This document shows, piece by piece, positions 7,245 to 14,055 of a stretch of 34,465 nucleotides of DNA; the first letter of the stretch is position 1, and every line of letters begins with the position of its first letter. The notes beneath the pieces are model-generated. The model was not told the DNA's origin, ran no database searches, and saw nothing but the letters and a program-made list of their open reading frames with translations. The translations under genes and the position numbers were made by a program. The stretch is taken from contig CALVIU010000012.1 of assembly GCA_944331835.1 (NCBI GenBank), positions 1 to 34,465 on the forward strand, in the 5' to 3' direction. Source of the DNA: an uncultured Bacilli bacterium (GTDB lineage: Bacteria; Bacillota_I; Bacilli_A; RF39; UBA660).

Positions 7245-8150
7245 TTATACATTTATTTCAACGATATCGATATCTTTGTAATAATGATTTAATATTTCTT
7301 CATAACTTGCACCATTTTTAGCCATTTCATTAGCCCCATATTGACTCATACCAACACCATGGCCATAGCCTTTGGTAGTAATTTTTATATCATCAGCAAT
7401 GTCTATCGTAAAATCAGTTGAACGCAATCCTAATAAAGTACGTAAAGTTGTTCCTTTAAACTCTTTATCATTTATTACGATGGTATTTACGCGATTAGTA
7501 CTGCTGCGATCTATGGCTCCGATGGTTATATTAGAACAATCTATACTAAGTTTGGAACAGAATTCTTCTTTAGTAAAAGTAGTCGTTACCGAAAAGTTTT
7601 TGACGGATTCGTCCCAAGAGGAATCGACACTTTTAAGGTAATCGCGTGCCTCGCCGAAGACTAAAGATACATCTTCAGTAGCACCGTTACTCATAGCAAA
7701 ATAATAAGCACTTATTACATCTCCTTCATATTCCATCACTAAATTTTTAGTGGCTGATACGGCATTTTTGATTTTATCATAATAAAAATCATAATCCTCT
7801 CCCCATTTTTCTTGCATATCTTCAGTAGTTATATATACTTGATTGGTAATGTCCGTTACTAAATCATAGCTTTCGGTAGATGTTTCGATTTTTGATAAAG
7901 CATAACTTCGGGCAGCAATTGCTTGGGCTTTTAAGGCTTCAATTTCAAAAGATGCAGGCATTTCTCCAGCAACTACTCCAATAACATATTCTTCTAAATC
8001 GAGATTTGTTTCTTCATTACTATCTACATCTTTTACTGTCACATTTACTAAGTCATCATTAAAATAAGCAGTCTCTTCTTTATTTGGACTGCTTACTATG
8101 GCTATTATACTTAAAACAACTATTATTATAATTAAATATTTATTTTGCAT
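7245..8150 (-). CDS. spoIID: stage II sporulation protein D, lytic transglycosylase
   Basis: SpoIID cleaves glycan strands and, with SpoIIM and SpoIIP, drives membrane migration in engulfment. The 301-residue protein has an N-terminal anchor (about 4-20), then the SpoIID domain. The catalytic region VIGVVAGEMPASFEIEALKA has the expected Glu (E63), followed by AIAARSYAL. The C-terminal signature is GYGHGVGMSQYGANEMA, followed by YEEILNHYYKDI. Start ATG follows GAGGCCAAAAT. It is downstream of rpiB and the DUF1146 gene and upstream of spoIIQ, the murA-spoIID-spoIIQ-spoIIID order of Bacillus with murA moved a few genes away. Confidence 0.96.
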   Translation of the reverse strand: MQNKYLIIIIVVLSIIAIVSSPNKEETAYFNDDLVNVTVKDVDSNEETNLDLEEYVIGVVAGEMPASFEIEALKAQAIAARSYALSKIETSTESYDLVTDITNQVYITTEDMQEKWGEDYDFYYDKIKNAVSATKNLVMEYEGDVISAYYFAMSNGATEDVSLVFGEARDYLKSVDSSWDESVKNFSVTTTFTKEEFCSKLSIDCSNITIGAIDRSSTNRVNTIVINDKEFKGTTLRTLLGLRSTDFTIDIADDIKITTKGYGHGVGMSQYGANEMAKNGASYEEILNHYYKDIDIVEINV

Positions 8151-8194
8151 ATTTTGGCCTCAATAATTATATGTTTTTTGAAAATAATTTATGA

Positions 8195-8377
8195 TTAATT
8201 GACAAATTCTACTACAAAATTAGTTAATAAATATCCCAAAGAAAGGCTTAAAACTATTACCAAAACGCGGGCTTCAATCGTTTTATCTTTCTTAATGATG
8301 GTATTAAAATTTACTCCGGACAAGGCAAATGCTGCAACAAAAGTGAAAACTATGTAAAGAATAATTTTATAATCCAT
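8195..8377 (-). CDS. DUF1146 (YwzB-like) membrane protein
   Basis: A 60-residue protein with two membrane spans (about 5-24 and 37-56) joined by a short basic loop (NTIIKKDKTIEARV). This layout and its place just before spoIID fit the YwzB/DUF1146 family, whose function is unknown. The ATG at 8377 is chosen because GGAG lies at proper distance. Its first codons overlap the end of rpiB by 11 bases, which implies translational coupling. Confidence 0.75.
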   Translation of the reverse strand: MDYKIILYIVFTFVAAFALSGVNFNTIIKKDKTIEARVLVIVLSLSLGYLLTNFVVEFVN

Positions 8378-8822
8378 TGTAATCTCCGTTTTCAATTTTC
8401 ATTACTTTTTCAATTCTTCTTAAATGTCTTTCTTCACAAGGACTTTTGGTGGCAATAAAAGTATCAATTATTTTATAAATAGTATCTAAACTTAGATTAG
8501 TTCCAAAAGCAATTATATTAGCCCCATTATGATTTTTGGCAGTGAAGGCATCATTTTCATCAAATACTCTAGCACATCTTATACCCTTAACTTTATTAGC
8601 AGCGATACTCATGCCAATCCCCGAACCGCAGACTAGGATGCCTAATGAGTTTTTGTTTTGTAAAACCTTTTGGCAAATATCATAAGCAAAATCTGGATAA
8701 TCATCATAAGGATCATTAGGTAATAATGATGATTCAGCATCTATGCCATTGCTTTTTAAATAATTTAATATGTCATCTTTTAATTTTAATCCTTGATGGT
8801 CTACACCTAAATATATTTTTAT
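8367..8822 (-). CDS. rpiB: ribose-5-phosphate isomerase B with non-canonical start codon
   Basis: RpiB interconverts ribulose-5-phosphate and ribose-5-phosphate. The frame reads IKIYLGVDHQG, then LVCGSGIGMSIAANK with the catalytic Cys at residue 65, then CARVFDENDAFTAKNHNGANIIAFGTN and CEERHLRRI; the fold is complete at 151 residues. No ATG, GTG or TTG exists at the 5' end. The codon where Met is expected is ATA (8820-8822), preceded by ATT (8823-8825) and then an in-frame TAA. GGGAGTGAT lies at 6 bases from ATT and 9 from ATA. The first in-frame ATG is at 8612 and would delete the active site, so it is not the start. Either ATA/ATT is used, or a G was lost by mutation or sequencing error. 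It is coupled to the DUF1146 gene. Confidence 0.85.
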   Translation of the reverse strand: MKIYLGVDHQGLKLKDDILNYLKSNGIDAESSLLPNDPYDDYPDFAYDICQKVLQNKNSLGILVCGSGIGMSIAANKVKGIRCARVFDENDAFTAKNHNGANIIAFGTNLSLDTIYKIIDTFIATKSPCEERHLRRIEKVMKIENGDYNGL

Positions 8823-8843
8823 AATTTATCACTCCCTACAATA

Positions 8844-8872
8844 ATTATACTAAAAGAAATAGAAAAAAACAA
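8844..8872 (-). promoter_or_regulatory. promoter of the rpiB-DUF1146-spoIID cluster
   Basis: The minus strand reads TTGTTT (8867-8872), 17 bp, then TATAAT (8844-8849), about 20 bp before the rpiB start. It lies directly after the rpmE stop codon. Confidence 0.65.
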
Positions 8873-8880
8873 AAATATTA

Positions 8881-9093
8881 CTACTTTTGTTCTTTATCTA
8901 AACCAAATTTCTTATTAAATTTTTCAATATTTCCAGTTTTTTTAGCCTTTCCTTGTGTTCCTGTATAGAAAGGATGGCATTCACTACAAATTTCAACATC
9001 GATTTTGTCTTTAGTTGAACTAGTAGTAAATGTAGCACCACAAGCACAAGTTACTACGGCATCTTTAACTTCTGGATGGATATTTGCTTTCAT
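8881..9093 (-). CDS. rpmE: 50S ribosomal protein L31, zinc-binding type
   Basis: L31 bridges the 50S and 30S subunits. The 70-residue protein starts [22 protein letters not shown] and continues [11 protein letters not shown]; the four cysteines of the zinc-ribbon form are present, so this is the C+ type. The ATG at 9093 is chosen over one six codons upstream because AAGGAGAG lies before it. It is preceded by a strong promoter and a short hairpin leader. Confidence 0.97.
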   Translation of the reverse strand: MKANIHPEVKDAVVTCACGATFTTSSTKDKIDVEICSECHPFYTGTQGKAKKTGNIEKFNKKFGLDKEQK

Positions 9094-9109
9094 ATTCTCT
9101 CCTTCCGCC

Positions 9110-9127
9110 ATGCCAAATTCATGGCAT
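9110..9127 (-). promoter_or_regulatory. rpmE leader hairpin, possible L31 autoregulatory element
   Basis: ATGCCA and TGGCAT pair around a 6-nt loop just upstream of the rpmE ribosome site. Short leaders that bind L31 have been described in Bacillota; whether this one belongs to that class is unproven. Confidence 0.45.
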
Positions 9128-9147
9128 AGTAATCATTTGCTTTTAAT

Positions 9148-9175
9148 ATTATACCATACTTTTTAATTATGGCAA
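9148..9175 (-). promoter_or_regulatory. rpmE promoter
   Basis: The minus strand reads TTGCCA (9170-9175), 16 bp, then TATAAT (9148-9153) with an extended -10 TGG, leaving a leader of about 50 nt. Confidence 0.7.
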
Positions 9176-9209
9176 GAAAAATGCTCTTCCATTTTTTATT
9201 TTATTAATA

Positions 9210-10043
9210 TTATTTAACAATAAATCTGTCAATTGCTCTAGTTTTTATTAATCCTTTTTCAGCTTCTTCTAAAGTAACATAATTAGCTATTGCATTATAA
9301 AGCTTATTAAAGATGATATTTCCATATCTATTATCTTTTTTTATCATTTCTAATATCTTTTGTTTTTGAGCTAAAGTTAAATATCCCCATATCATTTCCT
9401 CAGCATTTTTAGCAATATATTCCATAGATTCTTCAATTGGTTCGTTACCTAAAATTAAAGCATCGGCTTTTTCATCGACGTTTAACCAAAAAAGATTAAT
9501 TTCTTTATTGTCTATTTCTTTACTTTGTCGTGCAATTTGGGCATCGTAAAATTCTACTGCTTTATAAATTGCTTGAGCAGAATTTTTACCAATTCCACGA
9601 ATATTTGTTATAGCATTATTGCCTCTAGAATCTATATGAGAAAGTAGATGTTTGATGGAAGCAATATCCAAACTTTCTAATCTTGTTTCTAGTATATTGC
9701 AACTAGGAACTAATGGGTTTGATATTAATAATTGTTCTCCGGTAATTTCTCTATCTGTTTTGCTGGGATATTCATCTTCATAATTTTCAAAATTGAAAAT
9801 TTGCAAATCATTATTTTTAGAATTTAATTGAGCTAATTTTTTCGTTATTCTAGACAAAGCAGTTGATAAATAATCATTATTTATTCCATGTTCTTCTAAA
9901 ATTTCCTTTAATTTTCCAAAGTCTTTAACATTATATTTTTTAATTATTTTATATGCTTCAGTTGCTGCGTTGTTTTGATTATGCATTTGCCAAAACAAAT
10001 CTTTCATTAATTCATTTATTGAAATATGTTCTAATTTGATCAT
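9210..10043 (-). CDS. unknown protein with RNA polymerase alpha-CTD-like helix-hairpin-helix region
   Basis: The 277-residue protein is not a recognised family. Its middle part (about 108-170) runs CNILETRLESLDIASIKHLL and then ITNIRGIGKNSAQAIYKAV. This follows the spacing of the alpha subunit C-terminal domain, where an N-x-L turn and helix are followed by an I-x-x-I-x-G-I/L-G-x-x-S helix-hairpin-helix. The flanks are helical and charged: the N-terminal part (1-80) has no known motif, and the C-terminal part ends TRAIDRFIVK. It has no membrane span. A DNA- or RNA-contacting role is inferred from the helix-hairpin-helix. Start ATG follows AAGGGGG. It stands alone between two intergenic gaps. 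Confidence 0.6.
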   Translation of the reverse strand: MIKLEHISINELMKDLFWQMHNQNNAATEAYKIIKKYNVKDFGKLKEILEEHGINNDYLSTALSRITKKLAQLNSKNNDLQIFNFENYEDEYPSKTDREITGEQLLISNPLVPSCNILETRLESLDIASIKHLLSHIDSRGNNAITNIRGIGKNSAQAIYKAVEFYDAQIARQSKEIDNKEINLFWLNVDEKADALILGNEPIEESMEYIAKNAEEMIWGYLTLAQKQKILEMIKKDNRYGNIIFNKLYNAIANYVTLEEAEKGLIKTRAIDRFIVK

Positions 10044-10114
10044 GATTTCCCCCTTAAATTGTCTGATATTATATCATAAACAATTTATTTGTCAAATTTT
10101 ATTTATGTTAAATT

Positions 10115-10822
10115 TTAATAAAATATTAATGATTCGTATTGACAATGTTTATCAACTATATTTATTTTTAAATCTCCATGATACTTTTTACCATTTATGT
10201 TTGCTGTTATTTTAGCAGTATAACTATCATCTTTTTTAAAAATTCTATCTATAGTATATGTAATATTATTTTTGATAGTATTATTTAATATCGGATAAAG
10301 AATTTTATAATTATTATCAATATAATAATCAATTATTTCTAATTCTTCGGCATTATAAGTATTTAATATGTCAACAGTGTATATATCTTTTATAGAAGTT
10401 AGTTCAGACAAATTAATAAAATAATTTTTATAAGTATTCCATTCTTCTTCGTTGATTACTTTATAGTTTAATTCATTATTATAAAAAACAAGTGGATAAT
10501 TTTTTTCGTATAGACAATCCATAATTATTGGGGCATAGAAATCAAAGAAATTGTCATTTGAATTTATGTCATATCCAACATCTGTTCCCAAAGTATTACA
10601 AGCCATATTTGTACTTTTTTTGGTGTTATTAATATACGAAAAAATCGTTGTTAGATTTTCTTCGATTACAGCAATATTTTTATCTGGTTCTATTGTAGAG
10701 TTATTGGAATGATTATTAGAAGTATCGTTTTTAGTTATTATATAAAATACTATTCCAAAAAGTAATACTATTCCTAAAATTATTAATATTATTTTTATAA
10801 AATTACTAAAATTATTTTTCAT
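10115..10822 (-). CDS. membrane-anchored protein of unknown function
   Basis: The 235-residue product has a short basic N-terminus, one membrane span (about 9-29), an Asn/Ser-rich linker (32-45) and an extracytoplasmic domain rich in Tyr, Asn and Ile. No catalytic motif is recognised. Two cysteines lie mid-domain (Cys74 region NMACNTLG and MDCLYEKN) and one near the end (KHCQYES). It starts at ATG after GAGG. Low-complexity linker and lack of hallmarks suggest a lineage-specific surface protein. Its neighbours are unrelated. Confidence 0.6.
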   Translation of the reverse strand: MKNNFSNFIKIILIILGIVLLFGIVFYIITKNDTSNNHSNNSTIEPDKNIAVIEENLTTIFSYINNTKKSTNMACNTLGTDVGYDINSNDNFFDFYAPIIMDCLYEKNYPLVFYNNELNYKVINEEEWNTYKNYFINLSELTSIKDIYTVDILNTYNAEELEIIDYYIDNNYKILYPILNNTIKNNITYTIDRIFKKDDSYTAKITANINGKKYHGDLKINIVDKHCQYESLIFY

Positions 10823-10877
10823 ATTAACCTCAAATTTAAGATAACATAAATGATTTCTATTTGCAAGATAATATAAA

Positions 10878-11564
10878 TTAATTTAACATTGTAAATAAAT
10901 TTTCAGCAATTAGTTGATGGGCTTTATAATTAAGATAATAACTGGTTTTATCTAAATAATATTCATCATTTAGATAGTAAGCAGTGATGTCTAGAAACTG
11001 ACAATTATATTTGCCAGCAAGTTTTTTTAAGTTATTATTTATTTCATAGGCATCACTTTGATCAAATTTATAAGCCGGATACAAACCGACGATAATAATT
11101 TTTTTGTCATAAAACTCACGGATTGTTTGTAAAAATTTCTCCACTTCGGAAATATAATTTTCCATTTTTTCAGTCGTTAAATTATTTTGTAGGGAAAGGT
11201 CGGCGAATTCATCTAAACCAATACTCAAAGTAATAATATCGGCGGAGGCAATAGTTTGTTTAATAGGATTTCTAGTAAACTTTCCTAAAGTATTATCTTC
11301 CATATATTCATTTAATTCATGAATAGTTAGATGGGCTTTAGAAAATTCATTGTTGTAACTGTCTAATTTATTTTTGTTTTCTAATTTATCTTTGAGATAA
11401 TCATTAAAACTTGGACCAGCAACATTATAGGGGGTCATACCTAAACTAAAACCGTCGCCGATACTAACTAAATTAACAAGCGATTTAACAGTTATAAAAT
11501 TAATCAATATCGTTAAAGCCGCACCTATTACGATTATTAATAAAAGTTTATATCTTCGCTTCAT
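10878..11564 (-). CDS. SGNH/GDSL-hydrolase-like membrane-anchored protein, likely inactive
   Basis: The 228-residue protein starts MKRRYKLLL after GGGGG (11564); a longer frame upstream runs back into murA and has no ribosome site. One membrane span (about 4-26) precedes an SGNH-like domain. Block I reads SIGDGFSLGM where GDS is usual, so the nucleophile Ser is Gly. Block III reads LSIGLDEF where GxND is usual. Block V reads DKTSYYLNYKAHQLIAENLF, with Tyr where the catalytic His of D-x-x-H is expected. Three active-site positions therefore differ, which suggests a non-catalytic binding protein. It follows murA after a terminator; a cell-envelope role is inference from location. Confidence 0.68.
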   Translation of the reverse strand: MKRRYKLLLIIVIGAALTILINFITVKSLVNLVSIGDGFSLGMTPYNVAGPSFNDYLKDKLENKNKLDSYNNEFSKAHLTIHELNEYMEDNTLGKFTRNPIKQTIASADIITLSIGLDEFADLSLQNNLTTEKMENYISEVEKFLQTIREFYDKKIIIVGLYPAYKFDQSDAYEINNNLKKLAGKYNCQFLDITAYYLNDEYYLDKTSYYLNYKAHQLIAENLFTMLN

Positions 11565-11572
11565 AATTACCC

Positions 11573-11600
11573 CCAAGAAAAAAGTAGTGATACTCACTAC
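11573..11600 (-). terminator. murA terminator
   Basis: GTAGTGA and TCACTAC (11584-11600) form a 7-bp stem with a 3-nt loop, followed by TTTTTTCTT on the minus strand. It lies one base after the murA stop. Confidence 0.85.
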
Positions 11601-11601
11601 A

Positions 11602-12855
11602 TTATACTTCAACAATTTTAATATTAGCACCAACTGAAGATAATTTGTTGATAATTCGTTCATAACCGCGCAGAATATGTTCAGCATCATTGATTATAGT
11701 TGTGCCATCTGCAATTAATCCGGCGGTAACTAAGGCTGCCCCAGCACGAAGATCAGTTGCAGTAATTTCAGCGCCATGAAGAGGTGTTGGGCCAGTAATT
11801 TCAGCATGTTGACGTTCTGCTTTAATATTTGCTCCCATTTTATTTAAATATTTGACGTGTCCCATGCGATTTTCCCAAATAGTTTCTTCAAAAAGTGATA
11901 CGCCATTGGCTTGAGTTAATAACACTGCCATTGGTTGACCTAAATCAGTAGGAAAACCTGGATATACAGCAGTTCTAACGTTAGTTGGCTTTAGATTACT
12001 AGATTTATTTAAGATTATTTTATGGTTTTGTAATTTAAAATTAACACCCATTTCTTGCAATTTATTTAAAAGAAGAATGTTGTGTTCAGGAATCATTCCT
12101 TCAATAGTTAAATTATCTCCAAGTAATGCACCCATAATTATGTAAGTTCCGGCTTCAATACGATCGGGAATTACTTTAATTTCAGCACTATGAAGTTCTT
12201 CAACTCCTTCGATAGTAATTTCTTCAGTTCCAGCACCTGTAACCTTTGCTCCCATATTATTTAATAATTCTGCAATGTTGATAATTTCGGCTTCTCTTGC
12301 AGCATTCATTATATGAGTTGTTCCTTTAGCCATAGTTGCTGCAATCATCAAGTTAACTGTTGCTCCAACAGAGGCAAAATCTAACATAATATCTGCACCT
12401 TTTAATTCAGTTGCTTCAATTAAATATTTACTATCTTCTTTAGTAATTGTTGCTCCAAGAGATTCAAAACCTTTTAAATGTAAATTAATAGGACGTGATC
12501 CAATGTTACAACCACCTGGGAAGTACATTTCAACCTTTTTAAATCTTGCAAGTAATGCACCCATAAAATAATATGACGCCCGAAGTTTGTTACTTAAACT
12601 TTCAGGAATTAAAGTGTTTTTAATGTTAGATGCATCAATTTCAATAACACCTGTTCCTTTTTTAACATCAACATTTAATAGTTTTAGAATTTCAATTAAA
12701 GCATCTTTATCGGATATATTGGGAACATTGGATATTTTTACTTTACCATTTGCCATAATTGCTGCGGGAATTAAAGCAACTACACTATTTTTGGCTCCTC
12801 CAATTTTAATTTTACCACTTAAAGTACGATTTCCTTCAATAATAATTCTTTTCAT
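11602..12855 (-). CDS. murA: UDP-N-acetylglucosamine 1-carboxyvinyltransferase
   Basis: MurA transfers enolpyruvate from PEP to UDP-GlcNAc, the first committed step of peptidoglycan synthesis in the cytoplasm. The 417-residue protein has the substrate-binding Lys22 (GGAKNS), the catalytic Cys116 in FPGGCNIGSRPINLHL (the residue fosfomycin attacks), TIWENRMGHV and the C-terminal DLRAGAALVTAGLIA signature. Start at 12855 follows GGAGGTAAAT; an ATG ten codons upstream lies in front of the ribosome site. It is 19 bp downstream of the ATP-grasp gene and shares its promoter. Because Cys116 is present, sensitivity to fosfomycin would be expected. Confidence 0.98.
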   Translation of the reverse strand: MKRIIIEGNRTLSGKIKIGGAKNSVVALIPAAIMANGKVKISNVPNISDKDALIEILKLLNVDVKKGTGVIEIDASNIKNTLIPESLSNKLRASYYFMGALLARFKKVEMYFPGGCNIGSRPINLHLKGFESLGATITKEDSKYLIEATELKGADIMLDFASVGATVNLMIAATMAKGTTHIMNAAREAEIINIAELLNNMGAKVTGAGTEEITIEGVEELHSAEIKVIPDRIEAGTYIIMGALLGDNLTIEGMIPEHNILLLNKLQEMGVNFKLQNHKIILNKSSNLKPTNVRTAVYPGFPTDLGQPMAVLLTQANGVSLFEETIWENRMGHVKYLNKMGANIKAERQHAEITGPTPLHGAEITATDLRAGAALVTAGLIADGTTIINDAEHILRGYERIINKLSSVGANIKIVEV

Positions 12856-12874
12856 ATTTACCTCCATTATAATT

Positions 12875-13765
12875 CTATTTTGCAAACATTTTATTTATGG
12901 CACTTCCATAAATATATTTGGCAATATTTACACCATTTTCATGAATGTTCATAAAATTATCCATCATTACACCACTATTGGCTTCCATCAAATATAAATT
13001 GTCTTCATTGTCTAATATGATATCAATGCTACAAAATCTAATATTAATTTCTTTAGCAACTTTTAAAGCAAGTTTAGAAATTTTTTCTTCTAAAAATTCA
13101 GGAATGTCCATAAATATATTGGCACCTTTAGATAAATTAAATTGCCAATTGTATTCATATTTTTCTTCCTTATTTAAAACGATATTGGGAATATTTTTCT
13201 TATTTCCAAAATAATGTGGGTTAAATTCTATTAATAATTCTCTAAGTGTTTTCTTTCCATCACCATAGACAACAGGTTTTATTTTACCATACATCAGTAG
13301 TATTTGGCTATCTAAAATTATAACACGATATTCATTTTTAATATTTATGTAAGGACATATACTTAAAGAATAATTTTTAATTAATAGATTATCTAATAAA
13401 TCATATATTTTTTCTAAATCAGTTTCATGGAATACTTCTTTACCACAGCTGCCAAGATTGGCTTTAATTACTAAATTACGATTATATAATTCATACAACT
13501 CTTTAATATAATCTTTGGAATAATTTCTAAATATTATATGATGTTTTATTATAGGATTTTTCTTTAATTCCATTAGTTCATAAAAAGCATATTTGTCATC
13601 TAATATTGTGGCAATTGAATTGTTATTAAGATCAAATTTATGAGAGATAATATAATGAATTTGATTGTCACGTTCTAGAACTTTAATCCAGTTTTTAGAT
13701 ATGCTTGTTAGTTTAATACCTTTTTCCTTACATAGTTCATTTATAAGTTCATCAAATGTAAGCAT
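12875..13765 (-). CDS. ATP-grasp ligase, cyanophycin synthetase/RimK-like
   Basis: The 296-residue protein carries an ATP-grasp fold. LVIKANLGSCGKEVFHETD gives the Lys and glycine-rich loop. EYRVIILDSQILLMYGKIKP is followed by VVYGDGKKTLRELLIEFNP, typical of the cyanophycin synthetase and glutathione synthetase-like group. CSIDIILDNEDNLYLMEANSG holds the magnesium-binding acidic and Asn residues. Such enzymes join an amino acid to a carboxylate with ATP. The substrate is unknown; co-transcription with murA suggests a cell-wall peptide or cytoplasmic amino-acid ligation, but this is inference. Start ATG follows GGTGG. Its promoter lies in a segment duplicated by the insertion sequence. Confidence 0.8.
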   Translation of the reverse strand: MLTFDELINELCKEKGIKLTSISKNWIKVLERDNQIHYIISHKFDLNNNSIATILDDKYAFYELMELKKNPIIKHHIIFRNYSKDYIKELYELYNRNLVIKANLGSCGKEVFHETDLEKIYDLLDNLLIKNYSLSICPYINIKNEYRVIILDSQILLMYGKIKPVVYGDGKKTLRELLIEFNPHYFGNKKNIPNIVLNKEEKYEYNWQFNLSKGANIFMDIPEFLEEKISKLALKVAKEINIRFCSIDIILDNEDNLYLMEANSGVMMDNFMNIHENGVNIAKYIYGSAINKMFAK

Positions 13766-13781
13766 AGTTACCACCAAGTTA

Positions 13782-13790
13782 ATTATAACA
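13782..13790 (-). promoter_or_regulatory. extended -10 promoter of the ATP-grasp-murA operon
   Basis: The minus strand reads TGT then TATAAT (13782-13787), about 17 bp before the start codon. The -10 box is exactly the first six bases of the 137-bp duplicated segment, and everything upstream of it is duplicated mntP 3' sequence. Confidence 0.55.
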
Positions 13791-13793
13791 TTT

Positions 13794-13918
13794 TTAGATG
13801 AAAAGGTGAAATATTCCTAATAACAACAATAGTAATATACCTAAAATGATAGCATATTTACCTATGAGTTTACTACTATATTTTCCGATAATTATACCTA
13901 GATAGGTGAAGGCTGCAC
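13794..13918 (-). pseudogene. duplicated 3' end of mntP
   Basis: This is the terminal part of mntP (AAFTYLGIIIGKYSSKL to the stop), copied by the insertion event. An open frame runs on into the insertion sequence to about 13985 and would add unrelated residues. It has no ribosome site and no function is expected. The intact mntP lies on the other side of the element. Confidence 0.85.
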
Positions 13919-13939
13919 GGGAATTTATCAGTTTTAAAA
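13918..13939 (+). repeat. left terminal inverted repeat of the insertion sequence
   Basis: The 22 bases match the complement of 15875-15896 at 18 positions, with an uninterrupted 15-base core AATTTATCAGTTTTA. The outermost base coincides with the last base of the direct repeat, so the boundary is uncertain by one. Confidence 0.8.
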
Positions 13940-14001
13940 CATTGAATATAAAGAATCCATTGAAAAATGGGTATTTTTTTGTCAAATTTCGCCTTTTTAT
14001 A

Positions 14002-14030
14002 TTGCGTAATTTATGGTAATTTGTTATAAT
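14002..14030 (+). promoter_or_regulatory. transposase promoter
   Basis: TTGCGT (14002-14007), a 17-bp spacer and TATAAT (14025-14030) lie 25 bp before the transposase ATG. The -35 box overlaps the inner inverted repeat, so transposase binding there could repress transcription. Confidence 0.7.
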
Positions 14031-14055
14031 TTATATAGATTAGGAAAGTGATAAA

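Larger units (their letters stand above)
13782..13918. repeat. left copy of 137-bp direct repeat (target duplication)
   Basis: This segment is identical base for base to 15897-16033, and the two copies border the insertion sequence. It holds the last 41 codons of mntP and the -10 box of the ATP-grasp operon. IS1634-type elements are known to make long, variable target duplications. Confidence 0.9.

Noticed and set aside
7372..7641. Plus-strand frame of 89 residues within spoIID
   Set aside because: It lies opposite a clear spoIID gene, lacks a ribosome site and resembles no protein.
8367..8612. Truncated rpiB starting at the first in-frame ATG
   Set aside because: The upstream frame is open, encodes the missing active-site half with strong family similarity and has a ribosome site.
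13794..13985. Open frame of 63 residues as a separate small membrane protein
   Set aside because: Its C-terminal part is the duplicated mntP end and the rest is translated insertion-sequence end. There is no ribosome site.
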